A stretch of DNA of 64,000 nt from Ananas comosus (GCF_001540865.1 NC_033623.1:2675067-2739066); one strand, 5' to 3'. Shown: positions 37,132 through 48,077, counted from the stretch's first letter. Notes: generated by a model from the sequence alone, not told the origin. A program made the numbers and translations.

Positions 37132-39339
37132 CTACCTCCACTGCTTGCTAGCACTCGAGGTCTCATCAGAAGAATTACGGTTAGGATATAACATAGTAGA
37201 TTCATCAAATGTGACATCCCTACTAATAATTAATTTAGACGATTCAGGACACCACAATCTATATCCCTTAACCCCTGATGCATAACCAATAAAAATGCAC
37301 TTTTTAGCCATAGGTTCTAACTTGCCTTCATTAACATGAACATAAGCAGGACAACCAAATATTCGCAAATTAGAATAATCAGAAGGGCTACCAGACCATA
37401 CCTCCTCCAGAGTTTGGCAATCAAGTGCTGAATGTGGAGATCGATTCACCAGATAACATGCCGTAGAGATCGCCTCTGCCCAGAAACTCTTAGCTAAGCC
37501 AGCATTAGAGAGCATACAACGAGCCCTCTCCAAAAGAGTTCTATTCATCCGTTCGACCACCCAATTCTGCTGTGGAGTATGCCTGACGGTCTTATGTCGA
37601 ACGATCCCTTCATTCTTGCATAATTCTTCAAACTCTGACGAGCAGAATTCCAAACCATTATCGGTCCTTAATCGTTTGATCTTCTTTTCAGTTTGTTTCG
37701 CAATCATGACCTTCCACTGCTTGAAATAATTGAACACCTTGTCCTTACTTTTCAGAAAGAACGCCCACACTTTACGAGAATAGTCGTCAATAAAAGTCAA
37801 CATATATCTAGCACCACCATGAGTAGGAGTACGAGAAGGTCCCCAAAGATCAGAATGAATGTAGTCCAGAGTACCTTTTGTTCGGTGAACTGCGGCCTTA
37901 AAGCTGACTCTCTTTTGTTTGCCAAGAACACAATGCTTGCAGAAGTCCAACTTTTCTAAACTCTGACTACCAAGTAAACCTCTCTCGCGCAACTTCATCA
38001 TATCATATTTACTCATATGGCCCAGTCGCATATGCCAGAATTTGGTGCTATCCGAATCTAACATAGAGGAAGAAGTCACCACTGCTGTACCTGTCACAAT
38101 GGAACCCTGTAGAACATATAACATGTCAGACAACTTGGCCTTCATCACTACAAGATTCCCTTTAGCGACTTTCATTAATCCATCAGCTGAAGAATACTTA
38201 AAGCCTTTAGTATCAAGTGTACCCAATGAGATCAGATTTTTCCTCATATTCGGAACATGCCGAACCTCAGATATAGTCCTCACTATTCCATCGAACATTT
38301 GTACCCGAACAGTGCCAATTCCAATAACTGTGCACTTAGAGTGATTTCCCATCAATACATCTCCACCTTCAATAGGTATGTACGTCGAGAACCATTCTCT
38401 ATGCGTGCAGATATGGAAAGAATATGTGGAGTCCATAAGCCACTCATCCTGTCTGCGTGCCTTATCCGTAACTGTGAAGACGATATCACTTNTTTTATCT
38501 GATTCTCCTGCTGCAACACTTGCTTCTGCTTCAGTATTGGTGTTTTTCTGACCTTGATTCTTATCACCGTTATTCTTCCGCTGCTCTTTATTTTTCAACT
38601 TGAAACAATCAGCTTTTATGTGACCCTTCTTCTTACAATAACCACAAATCAGATTCCTGTGCTTTGACTTTGATCTAGATGTACCTCTATTACCGGAACC
38701 CTTCTCCCGAGACCTCCCTCTAGCGACCAAACCTTGTCCTGAAGCTCCACCTGTCTCGTTGCTTATCTGCATGTCAATTCTCTCTTTTGAAAGTAAAGAG
38801 GATTTAACATCATCGAGACATAGAGTATCTCGTCCAAACAAGAAAGTCTCACGAAAATTCTTATAAGAGGGCGGTAGAGAACATAATAATAAAAGGGCTT
38901 CATCTTCCTCCTCGATTTTAACATCTATCGAGCGGAGATCCATAATGATAGAATTAAATTCATCTAAATGCGACTTAATAGAGGTACCTTCCACCATGCG
39001 CAACATGAAGAGACGTTGCTTCAAATATAACTTGTTGGTGAGAGATTTCGTCATATAGAGAGACTTCAATTTAAGCCAAAGTCCTGCAGCAGTCTTTTCA
39101 TCCAAGACCTCGCGCAATACCTCATCGGATAAACATAATTGTATTGCCGTAAGAGCCTTATCATCAATCTCCTCCTTCTGCTCTGTCGTTAACGAATCGG
39201 GCATCTTTTCTTTTCCCAACAGTGCCTTCTGCAATCCTTGCTGCGTCAATACTGCACGCATCTTGACTTGCCATAATGCGAAACTGTTGGTCCTGTCAAA
39301 TTTCTGAATCTCGAACTTCGTCGTCATCTTAATCCTCAA
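37132..39339 (-). CDS. Ty1/Copia gag-protease-integrase polyprotein (735 aa, inactive)
   Basis: This is a long open frame of a Copia element with a Gag domain (FDRTNSFALWQVKMRAVLTQ) at residues 14-33. The zinc knuckle CGYCKKKGHIKADCFK is near 230. The protease region is at about 300 (WLMDSTYSFHICTH, where the D-S/T-G active site has lost its G). The integrase zinc finger is at about 435-480 (HMRLGHMS...CKHC). The integrase core D,D,E is at about 500-610 (HSDLWGP, RTDNGLEF, QQNWVVERMN, where the usual G before VVER is W). An N at 38492 gives one unknown residue. Met-39339 lies 12 bases inside the primer binding site; a second Met at 39327 is equally possible. The frame is open, but the catalytic lesions and the broken downstream half make it non-autonomous. 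Confidence 0.88.
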   Translation of the reverse strand: MRIKMTTKFEIQKFDRTNSFALWQVKMRAVLTQQGLQKALLGKEKMPDSLTTEQKEEIDDKALTAIQLCLSDEVLREVLDEKTAAGLWLKLKSLYMTKSLTNKLYLKQRLFMLRMVEGTSIKSHLDEFNSIIMDLRSIDVKIEEEDEALLLLCSLPPSYKNFRETFLFGRDTLCLDDVKSSLLSKERIDMQISNETGGASGQGLVARGRSREKGSGNRGTSRSKSKHRNLICGYCKKKGHIKADCFKLKNKEQRKNNGDKNQGQKNTNTEAEASVAAGESDKXSDIVFTVTDKARRQDEWLMDSTYSFHICTHREWFSTYIPIEGGDVLMGNHSKCTVIGIGTVRVQMFDGIVRTISEVRHVPNMRKNLISLGTLDTKGFKYSSADGLMKVAKGNLVVMKAKLSDMLYVLQGSIVTGTAVVTSSSMLDSDSTKFWHMRLGHMSKYDMMKLRERGLLGSQSLEKLDFCKHCVLGKQKRVSFKAAVHRTKGTLDYIHSDLWGPSRTPTHGGARYMLTFIDDYSRKVWAFFLKSKDKVFNYFKQWKVMIAKQTEKKIKRLRTDNGLEFCSSEFEELCKNEGIVRHKTVRHTPQQNWVVERMNRTLLERARCMLSNAGLAKSFWAEAISTACYLVNRSPHSALDCQTLEEVWSGSPSDYSNLRIFGCPAYVHVNEGKLEPMAKKCIFIGYASGVKGYRLWCPESSKLIISRDVTFDESTMLYPNRNSSDETSSASKQWR

Positions 39340-39351
39340 AGGGAATAGAAA

Positions 39352-39364
39352 GGCTCTGATACCA
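39352..39364 (-). other. Copia element 2 primer binding site
   Basis: GGCTCTGATACCA (plus strand) is complementary-sense to initiator-Met tRNA. It lies three bases inside the 5' LTR. Confidence 0.9.
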
Positions 39365-39367
39365 GTT

Positions 39368-40046
39368 TGTTAAAATCGGAACGACGAAAAATAGATCCAG
39401 AAAATAATTTAATGCAGAAAACGAAAAGATAAGCGAAAAGAACACATCGATATTTACGTGGTTCGGCCAACGGCCTACATCCACGGGCGAAGACGGAGCA
39501 AATATTTTATTAATATCGAAAAGAAGGCGGAGTACAAAGAAGATCTCTCAAAAGAACCGAAAATGCCGCAGCAAACAACTCCAAACAAGTGCTTCTTTCT
39601 CAACCCGTACGGACCACAACACGTTGCTGTCTTAATTAATTAGGCATGAGTCGACTCCAAAGTTGGCTTCTCTCTTACTACCGTACGGACCACACTTTGT
39701 TGGCTTAATTAATTAGACTTGGGTCTAATTAACATTGCGGCATCATTAGAGCTTGCCTCTAATTAGAGCAATGCGCTCCGGCTAATGCTGCTCTCACCGT
39801 ACGAACGACCACCAATGATTTAATTAATTTTGCATGGCTCTTAATTGGGTCGCGACGTCATTAACTTGGCCGTAGCATGTATATATAATACATGTCTCCT
39901 AATTAGAGTATAATTCTAATTCAATTAGAAATATACTTTTAATTATAATCTATATATGCCAAATTAAATCTAAATTATATATAATTCTAATTAGATTAGA
40001 ATTTAACTCTAATTTAGATAACTACGAATCTAAACCAAATATAACA
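39368..40046 (-). repeat. 5' LTR of Copia element 2 (679 bp)
   Basis: It is the partner of 34040-34718, with the same ends and length. Substitutions are scattered (for example 'ggaacgacg' versus 'ggaatggcg' near the start). Confidence 0.9.
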
Positions 40047-40110
40047 AAAACCGATCAATGATGCAAAGAGAGAGAGAGAGATGTAACTGCTACAATTTTT
40101 TGAAAAAGAG

Positions 40111-40430
40111 TTGAATCTCTCTCACATGAGGCTCGCTGTTCTTCATACGTGGCAAAATGTGTGCGCGAATCCCAAGAGCAGTACCCGCCGTCGATTGTGC
40201 TATATACGGTATCCAGCGGGGTCAGGGGTTTTACGTGTGGAAACGTCACTTCCCTTTGGCTTCCTCGCCTCCTCCTTCCTCCCTGAAGAAGTAACGTTCG
40301 GGGCGCCGAGGGGGCCGCAGCAACGCTCGCGCCGCACGAGGAATAGCAACCTCCTGCTGCAAGAACCACGCGCCAAGCCAAGCAAAACTCCAATTGAGGG
40401 TGGGGAATTAATCACTCCCTGCATCCGGTG
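40111..40430. other. GC-rich island with overlapping open frames, unknown
   Basis: This is a 320 bp GC-rich block in AT-rich surroundings, beginning 65 bp from the Copia insertion. Both strands carry open frames (40111-40509 plus, 132 aa; 40055-40393 minus, 112 aa). Neither resembles a family I know. The minus frame has an Ala/Cys-rich hydrophobic start followed by a basic stretch, which could be a first exon or chance. It could also be a promoter/CpG-rich first-exon fragment left from a gene disrupted by the element. Confidence 0.25.
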
Positions 40431-40469
40431 CACCGGTACATCATCTTACCTGCTATATTACTTTACAAT

Positions 40470-40692
40470 TGAACTCTTATACTTCTTATTAAACGTACCA
40501 AATCATTAGTGCTTACTGTGTTTCGGCTCTTGAATTAAAGAATATCCGGTTAGAATGATAATGATTTCTGTAGAGTTGACTAGGTGGTTGGTTAAATAGT
40601 ATAATTTAGCAGATGAAAATAGTCAGAGGAGTAAATCTAACGGCGGAAAACTTATTAGCACCAAGTGTTTGGTACTTTTATAAGCATAACAG
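40470..40692. mobile_element. Short MITE with inverted ends
   Basis: It has the same family interior as 8929-9148: 'accaaatcattagtgct' near the left, 'taacggcggaaaact', then 'agcaccaagtgtttgg' near the right. The ends are GAACTCTTATACTTCTTATT and, inverted, GCCTGTTATGCTTATAAAAG. Confidence 0.5.
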
Positions 40693-40702
40693 GCAGACGC
40701 AT

Positions 40703-41224
40703 TAGAGATAACTACTTTTATACCTCTGAAAATTTTAGCATTTTTTTATTTACCCTGGGTAGAAAGCTAATATAAAAAAAAACTCTTTTAATGTTTCAAG
40801 TTCTTTCAAATGTCATAGAATTAAATTATATTAGTGAACCGTTAAGAACAACCGTTATCTCTGTAAAATTATTATTTCGCCCTTTCAAATATACATTTCT
40901 ACTGTTACCAAAATTTTCTTTTATTTACTCTTACGTTAGAGGTAAAAGAAGTATATTTTACTTTTTGCCCTTTCAATTTTTTTTTTTATCACCATCAATT
41001 TTTTTTATTTACTCTTAAGTTGGGGACAAAAGAGGTATCTTGACCTTTTTTTTAACCCTAGGTAAAAAATTAATTCCGATTTTATCCGAGATGATTTAAT
41101 GGGTATTAACAGCGAGGTATTTTTAAATAAGGAAAAAATATACGAGGGAGAGATATATATTTGAAAAAAATAAGAATATATAAGATATTTCAAAAATTTT
41201 GAGGGGTATATAGATAATAATCCC
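40703..41224. mobile_element. Dispersed repeat with inverted ends, copy 2
   Basis: The left 'gataactacttttatacctctgaaaatttt' is the imperfect inverse of the right 'aaaattttgaggggtatatagataataatc'. It is colinear with 23553-24014. Open frames are low-complexity. Confidence 0.5.
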
Positions 41225-41882
41225 TTACTTTAACATCAGTTAACATATCAATATTTAGACAACTAAATTAAATTACAGAATTTAATTACAACATTTCAAA
41301 AAATTCGAGTGCAGTACTAAAATTCTCTAGTGTACATCAGTATTTTACTTTAATATCAGCGACTATATCAGTAGTTCATCAACTAAATTTAGTTATAGAA
41401 TTTGACCACAATAATTTAAAAAATTTATCAAAAGTTATGGCAAATTAAAGTTTAAAAATTCAAAATATCACGTGTCTTATAGTTTGAGGACCAAGAGTGC
41501 AATTTAGTTTATATTTTACCTACAAGATAATTTATGTTATTTTGAAAAAGTGACACAAAGGCTGAATATAATATTTTATTCTAGATTGGGTCACATTTCT
41601 TAGCTTTGGAATACTATATATATTTTGAGTAAATTAAAGAGAGAGATATACTGTTTATATATATATCCAAACACAGCTTAATATCTAGGATGTCATAGCA
41701 TGTTGAAATTTTTAAAATTTTTTCAAAATAAAATAAATTATTTTGTAAGTAAAATATATTTTATCATATCATAAAAGCTACGGCCTTTGAAAAAAAATAT
41801 ATTAAATTTTTAGCTTGCTACGACTTCTGATTTAAATTTCAAAAGATCTATATTAAAAAAAAAAAACCTTGCTCCCTTAAAA
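41225..41882. other. AT-rich intergenic DNA
   Basis: No gene or element is recognised. Confidence 0.45.
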
Positions 41883-42168
41883 TGTTCTATTAAAGTTTAT
41901 TTATATTTAGGGTCTTTGATTATCATAATTATCACATTATGGTAAATATCCAACATTCTAAACTTTTAATAATAGTTACCAAATTTTTTAATTTATTTTT
42001 TGATTTAAGTCATTTAATATATAANTGTTCTATTAAAGTTTATTTATATTTAGGGTCTTTGATTATCATAATTATCACATTATGGTAAATATCCAACATT
42101 CTAAACTTTTAATAATAGTTCTCAAATTTTTTAATTTATTTTTTGATTTAAGTCATTTAATATATAAC
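41883..42168. repeat. 142 bp direct duplication separated by a single N
   Basis: 41883-42024 and 42026-42167 are the same sequence apart from 'gttacc' versus 'gttctc'. A single N at 42025 separates them. This looks like overlapping contig ends that were abutted instead of merged. Confidence 0.85.
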
Positions 42169-42721
42169 TCTTTTAGTATAAAATCTAAGCTAATATCTTA
42201 TTTTAATTTATTTATAATTATATAAATTATATAAATATGGTAATTATGTTCGTAAAATAAGTGATATATTTAAATTTTAAAAATAAAAAGCTATTAACTG
42301 TCTCAAATCATATAAAGTAAAGATAAAAATGTATAAAACTTATTTGAACTATAAATTATTTTGAGTTGGCCACCCAACATTTCAAAATTTTGATTTTACT
42401 ATTCTTTTAATTTGTTTGATTTGAGTCAGTCAACAGCATTGTAACTGTAAAATTTAATGCATTATTTATCTTTACAAGTTTAGTTATCTATTCCATACAA
42501 TTCTTGCAACTATAAATTTATTAAAATAATTAGCTAAAATTTTGAATTAAAATATCATTAACTGAATCGAATCACATAAATTGAAAGGTTAGATCGTAAA
42601 CTCAAATTTTGGAATTAAGGTTGAGTAGCCAATCAAAATAGTCTATAATTAATGTAAGCTCCATATGTTTTTGCCTAAGGGCAAGTTTGGGTTGAAGTGA
42701 AAAATGTTGCTTTTGTAAAAC
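42169..42721. other. AT-rich intergenic DNA
   Basis: No gene is seen. A 'gtttgggttgaa...aaaa(t/g)tgtcgctttt' motif is repeated locally at about 42688-42780. Confidence 0.45.
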
Positions 42722-42893
42722 TGTAAAAGTGACTTATACAAATGTGACGTTTGGGTTGAAAAGAAAATTGTCGCTTTTATAAAAGTGACTTTTGTGTTCA
42801 TTGTTTAAATGACTAAAAAGTGAAAAATAGAAAACTATATTTTGTGGTTTCGATTTTTTGATTATTTCATTATATATAATTTGAATTTATGAT

Positions 42894-43424
42894 TGTCACA
42901 CCCCAATAATTTTATATCGGATATGAATGGGGATGCGATTGGGTATATAAGAGACTTATACACTAGTAATAATAATTGGGTTTAAGAATTTTCGGCCGGT
43001 CGTTGGGCCGAACGAGTTATTATTGCTAGTGAGCTGGGTCGTTACATTTGGTATCAGAGCCAATCACCAGTCGGAAATGTGTGGCGAGTTTCGGCTGAAT
43101 CAGAGTCTGAAAGATAATGAGAGAGGCTATACGGGAGTCTGTATGACATGCTGACCAGCTATGCCAGGGTCTGGATGACAAGATTAGCGAGACGAGTCTC
43201 ACATCGCCTGATAATTTTAGACTGTGTGTGTGATTTGACTGACGAGAACGTTAGGGCCTTAACGGGGGAATCTGTCACACCCCAACAATCCTACATCGAA
43301 TATGAATGGGATGTGATTGAGTATATAAGAGACTTAGATACTAGTAATAATAATTGGGCTTAAGTATTTTGTGCCGGTGGTTGGGCCCAACGAGTTATTA
43401 TTGCTAGTGAGCTGCGTCGTTACA
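42894..43424 (+). mobile_element. TRIM family 1, complete, perfect TSD
   Basis: The 531 bp element has 5' LTR 42894-43046 (TGTCACACCCC...GGGTCGTTACA), a perfect primer binding site TGGTATCAGAGC (43049-43060), a 226 bp interior, a polypurine tract AACGGGGGAATC (43261-43272) and 3' LTR 43273-43424. The flanks are ATGAT on both sides (42889-42893 and 43425-43429). The 71-codon open frame at 43148-43363 runs from the interior into the LTR and is not a credible gene. The USE is degraded here (AATTTTATATCG and AATCCTACATCG), but spacing to TATATAAG is 24 and 23. Confidence 0.92.
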
Positions 43425-43429
43425 ATGAT

Positions 43430-44220
43430 TTGAATCAAAATTTGATTTACTACTTGCTTTTAAGTTTTGCATTTTAATGTGAATTCACAAACTGAGTTTA
43501 AATCACAATTCAAATAGAACATTTGAATTCATAATTGAATTTCAAAGTTCAAACTAAAACTCATTTTTTAAATTAAATTAATAATGCAAAGTTAAATTCA
43601 ATTTCAAATTTCAACTTAAAAATTTAAATTTAAAATTTAAAATTTACTTTCCGAAGTAATACTTTCGGTGCTTTATTTTCGGTCAACCAAATATATTCTA
43701 AATTAAAAAAAAATTGTAACAAAATTAAAATTTCTGGAAGTTACGTAATTAAATAAAAATGAATAATCATTGAGATAACTTATATACAAATTTACCTTAC
43801 TTTACACGTATAATACAAGATCTTTCTAGTGAATTACAACAACTTTAAATTTTGGATTCTTCCTTCTCCACGTGTTAGTATATGAAGAATTTGCAAGCAA
43901 CCAAAGCAATTCAATCAAAAACTACAAATTTTAGACATTGATTTTTAATTAATGTCTCGGTTGTTGATATTATTGGAATTTGATTATTAGATTACTTAAA
44001 TTTCAAAAATTTTATAATTTCTTTTACTTAGATTTTTTTTATTTTTTATAAAAAATAATATTTAAAATATATTTTTTTAGTAATTAATAATATTTAAAAG
44101 TGTCCTAAAATAATTTACCAACGTATTTGATAGCATTTGCTAAAGCGTTGAGAAATGAAGAGCTGTCATGTATATAATATACTGACACTTGTACCGTGCA
44201 TTGGTAATATGTATATATAA
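43430..44220. other. AT-rich DNA within duplication copy A
   Basis: There is no coding potential. The palindromic AT-rich tract 'aaatttaaatttaaaatttaaaattt' lies near 43620. Confidence 0.5.
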
Positions 44221-44368
44221 GAGCTGTTATATTATCGGAAATATAGAGGATTTGATGTTTTGGACTTTTTTGACCCTTGAATCAAGAATTCTACGATTGG
44301 AATGATTGTGGTCCCCCCTAGGATTGAGTGGTCTTTCCAGGGTAATAATATCCCTAGCATAATAGCTC
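44221..44368. mobile_element. Short MITE (about 150 bp)
   Basis: The ends are GAGCTGTTATATTATCGG and, inverted, GAGCTATTATGCTAGGG. The duplicate is at 47279-47444, where the centre has an extra tandem piece ('cctagattgagtggt'). Confidence 0.6.
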
Positions 44369-44383
44369 TACTCTATATATATA

Positions 44384-44914
44384 GGCTAGGTTGCTATGCT
44401 TTCGAAATTACGGAGACCTCCATATTTATAAGTTGTTTTCAATGATGCAGCATCTGATTCGGCAATCGGATTCATTAGACATGATCTACGCTATTGGAGC
44501 TATTTAAAAATCAAATTTCATAATTTTTTGACTTTATTTGCCTAGTGAATGAGTATGTTCAAAATAAACGGCTGAAAATAAAAATTTCACAAAAAAGTGA
44601 TAAAAGACTCAAATTTCAAAATATTATTCTTGTTCTTGATGTTAAGTAGAATTTTCTATTAAAGTTTCAAATAATTTAGATTCTTCTACACTGTTGAACT
44701 TTAAAACATGCCACATCGATCATTAAAATAGCCATTTTTTAGGCTCTTTGATCACTTGATAAATAATGTCAAAAAATTATGAAATTTGGTTTCTAAATAG
44801 CTCTAATAGCGTAGATCATGCCTAACAGAGCCGATCGCTGAATCGGATGCTCCATCATTAAAAACAACTTATAAGCACGGAAGCCTCCGTACTTTTGAAA
44901 GTATAGAAGACGTA

Positions 44915-44918
<4 letters not shown>
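44384..44918. mobile_element. Long-TIR MITE copy (duplication A)
   Basis: The arms are 'gttgctatgctttcgaaattacgg...' and the inverse '...gaaagtatagaagacgtac'. Both carry the 'gatgcagcatctgattcggc' arm segment inverted at the right. It is adjacent to the AT microsatellite. Confidence 0.7.
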
Positions 44919-44992
<74 letters not shown>

Positions 44993-44997
<5 letters not shown>

Positions 44998-45135
44998 TCT
45001 ATTTTTTTATTCAGGAAAATTTTTATGTGAATTTCCAAATTTTAATAATTTGGGAAAAAAAAGTTTTTATCCTTGACTTTTGAGTTCTTCTTTTAATAAC
45101 TTTCCACCGCGCGAGCATCTTACAGTAGAATTTAG

Positions 45136-45181
<46 letters not shown>

Positions 45182-45778
45182 AGGTAAGACAAAATTGTGG
45201 ATTCCATTAAACATATCCCTAAAGAGTGATTTGTCAATTGTCATAGTCGATGAATTAAAATCAAAATGAATTATTGTGTGCTGAAAATTTCCTAGTGGAA
45301 GCTACATGCAAAAATCTTATCTTTATGTGAGCGGGGCTACTGTGTTATTAGGAGCACAGCAGTTCTTCTGCTCCTAACTTCCTAACCATCAATCAAGTTT
45401 GATAAATGGTTAGGATAAAAGAGAAAAGAAAAATTGGGTGTCTCAATTTTTCTTCTCTTTGAATTTTTTTCTAATTAATTTCTTTTTTCTTTCTCATCCT
45501 AACCGTTCATCAAAATTGATTGATGGTTAAAAAGTTAGGGGTATAAAAACTGTTGTGCTCATAATAATACAGTAATCCTACTCAACTTCATGTAGTAAAA
45601 TTTCTTTTATTCTCTTTTGCTGAATGTAGGCTATAAACAAACCTATGATTAGTGACCAGGTTGTAGCAACCACAAATTTTATATACATAAACATCTTTGC
45701 AAGTTGTGGGACCAAAGGTCTATTATGTCATAGTTTAGTTTTTCATTGCTTGATTTAAATTTAAAACCCTTGTGATAT
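44993..45778. other. Unique segment between duplication copies, with T43 and a foldback MITE
   Basis: This holds a 43-base T run (45138-45180). A foldback element lies at about 45333-45583: its left arm 'aacttcctaaccatcaatcaa' and right arm 'ttgattgatggttaaaaagtta' are inverse, and its outer ends are GGGCTACTGTGTTATTAGG and GTAGGATTACTGTATTATTA. The sequence ends at the single N at 45779. Confidence 0.6.
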
Positions 45779-45951
45779 NTGTAAAAGTGACTTATACAAA
45801 TGTGACGTTTGGGTTGAAAAGAAAATTGTCGCTTTTATAAAAGTGACTTTTGTGTTCATTGTTTAAATGACTAAAAAGTGAAAAATAGAAAACTATATTT
45901 TGTGGTTTCGATTTTTTGATTATTTCATTATATATAATTTGAATTTATGAT

Positions 45952-46482
45952 TGTCACACCCCAATAATTTTATATCGGATATGAATGGGGATGCGATTGG
46001 GTATATAAGAGACTTATACACTAGTAATAATAATTGGGTTTAAGAATTTTCGGCCGGTCGTTGGGCCGAACGAGTTATTATTGCTAGTGAGCTGGGTCGT
46101 TACATTTGGTATCAGAGCCAATCACCAGTCGGAAATGTGTGGCGAGTTTCGGCTGAATCAGAGTCTGAAAGATAATGAGAGAGGCTATACGGGAGTCTGT
46201 ATGACATGCTGACCAGCTATGCCAGGGTCTGGATGACAAGATTAGCGAGACGAGTCTCACATCGCCTGATAATTTTAGACTGTGTGTGTGATTTGACTGA
46301 CGAGAACGTTAGGGCCTTAACGGGGGAATCTGTCACACCCCAACAATCCTACATCGAATATGAATGGGATGTGATTGAGTATATAAGAGACTTAGATACT
46401 AGTAATAATAATTGGGCTTAAGTATTTTGTGCCGGTGGTTGGGCCCAACGAGTTATTATTGCTAGTGAGCTGCGTCGTTACA
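45952..46482 (+). mobile_element. TRIM family 1, duplicate of 42894-43424
   Basis: It has the same sequence, including the ATGAT duplications, so it was copied with the block and is not an independent insertion. Confidence 0.9.
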
Positions 46483-47278
46483 ATGATTTGAATCAAAATT
46501 TGATTTACTACTTGCTTTTAAGTTTTGCATTTTAATGTGAATTCACAAACTGAGTTTAAATCACAATTCAAATAGAACATTTGAATTCATAATTGAATTT
46601 CAAAGTTCAAACTAAAACTCATTTTTTAAATTAAATTAATAATGCAAAGTTAAATTCAATTTCAAATTTCAACTTAAAAATTTAAATTTAAAATTTAAAA
46701 TTTACTTTCCGAAGTAATACTTTCGGTGCTTTATTTTCGGTCAACCTAATATATTCTAAATTTAAAAAAATATTGTAACAAAATTAAAATTCTGGAAGTT
46801 ACGTAATTAAATAAAAATGAATAATCATTGAGATAACTTATATACAAATTTACCTTACTTTACACGTATAATACAAGATCTTTCTAGTGAATTACAACAA
46901 CTTTAAATTTTGGATTCTTCCTTCTCCACGTGTTAGTATATGAAGAATTTGCAAGCAACCAAAGCAATTCAATCAAAAACTACAAATTTTAGACATTGAT
47001 TTTTAATTAATGTCTCGGTTGTTGATATTATTGGAATTTGATTATTAGATTACTTAAATTTCAAAAATTTTATAATTTCTTTTACTTAGATTTTTTTTAT
47101 TTTTTATAAAAAATAATATTTAAAATATATTTTTTTAGTAATTAATAATATTTAAAAGTGTCCTAAAATAATTTACCAACGTATTTGATAGCATTTGCTA
47201 AAGCGTTGAGAAATGAAGAGCTGTCATGTATATAATACACTGACACTTGCACCGTGCATTGGTAATATGTATATATTA

Positions 47279-47444
47279 GAGCTGTTATATTATCGAAAAT
47301 ATAGAGGATTTAATATTTTGGACTTTTTTGACCCTTGAATCAAGAATTCTACGATTGGAATGATTGCGCTCTCTCCTAGGATTGAGTGGTATTCCTAGAT
47401 TGAGTGGTCTCTACAGGATAATAATATCCCTAGCATAATAGCTC
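47279..47444. mobile_element. Short MITE (duplication B)
   Basis: It is the counterpart of 44221-44368, with a small tandem expansion in the middle. Confidence 0.55.
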
Positions 47445-47460
47445 TACTATATATATATAG

Positions 47461-47999
47461 AGCTAGGCTGCTATGCTTTCGAAAGTACGGAGACCTTCAT
47501 ATTTATAAGTTGTTTTCAATGATGCAGCATCTGATTCGGCGATCGGATTCATTAGATATGATTTACGTTATTGGAACTATTTAAAAATCAAATTTTATAA
47601 TTTTTTGACTTTATTTGTCTAATGAATGAGTATATTCAAAATAAACGGCTGAAAATAAAAACTTCACAAAAAATAGTGATAAAAGACTCAAATTTCAAAT
47701 CAAAAGTATTATTCTTGTTCTTGATGTTAAGTAGAATTTTCTATTAAAGTTTCATATAATTTAGATTCTTCTACACTGTTGAACTTTAAAACATGCCACA
47801 TTGGTCATTAAAATAGCCATTTTTTAGGCTCTTTGATCACTTGGTAAATAATGTCAAAAAATTATGAAATTTGGTTTCTAAATAGCTCTAATAGTGTAGA
47901 TCATGCCTAACAGAACCGATCGCTGAATCGGATGCTCCATCATTAAAAACAACTTATAAGCACGGAAGCCTCCCTACTTTTGAAAGTATAGAAGACGTA

Positions 48000-48002
<3 letters not shown>
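47461..48002. mobile_element. Long-TIR MITE copy (duplication B)
   Basis: It is the counterpart of 44384-44918, with several substitutions and a few short indels. Confidence 0.7.

Positions 48003-48077
<75 letters not shown>

Larger units (their letters stand above)
34853..37141 (-). pseudogene. Copia element 2 reverse transcriptase-RNase H, inactivated
   Basis: This is the second half of pol, reading leftward. It runs from the variable linker (37141-36926, ending in a stop) to the start of the polymerase (WVFKK around 36760). A stop at 36714-36716 lies where the family has a conserved L in KARLVAKGY. RT blocks DIFSPVVKHTSIRVLLSLVA, QLDVRTAFLHGELEE and LYGLKQSPRQWYKRFD follow. The catalytic YVDD box reads YVED. 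At LTQEKYI the frame is broken by a TRIM (35648-36149) and resumes with YIEKILKRFGMTDVKPVSTP. RNase H follows (YVDSDFAGDLDRRRSLSGYV, stop at 35219-35221 in place of a W), ending with TKHINVKFHFVRDVI. It is not functional. Confidence 0.9.
42722..44992. repeat. Segmental duplication copy A (2.3 kb)
   Basis: It matches 45780-48077 at a constant offset of 3058 for the first 900 bases or so, without visible difference. Scattered substitutions and small indels appear from about 43690 onward. It holds a TRIM, two MITEs and ends in a long AT microsatellite (44917-44992). Copy B begins immediately after a single N. Confidence 0.85.
45780..48077. repeat. Segmental duplication copy B (2.3 kb)
   Basis: It is the counterpart of 42722-44992 and starts directly after the N at 45779. 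It ends in an AT microsatellite (48004-48076), after which the sequence differs from copy A. It could be a true tandem duplication or an unmerged alternative haplotype. Confidence 0.8.

Noticed and set aside
43148..43363. 71-codon open frame, identical again at 46206-46421
   Set aside because: It spans the TRIM interior and 3' LTR and is duplicated only because the whole 2.3 kb block is. No protein family is recognisable.
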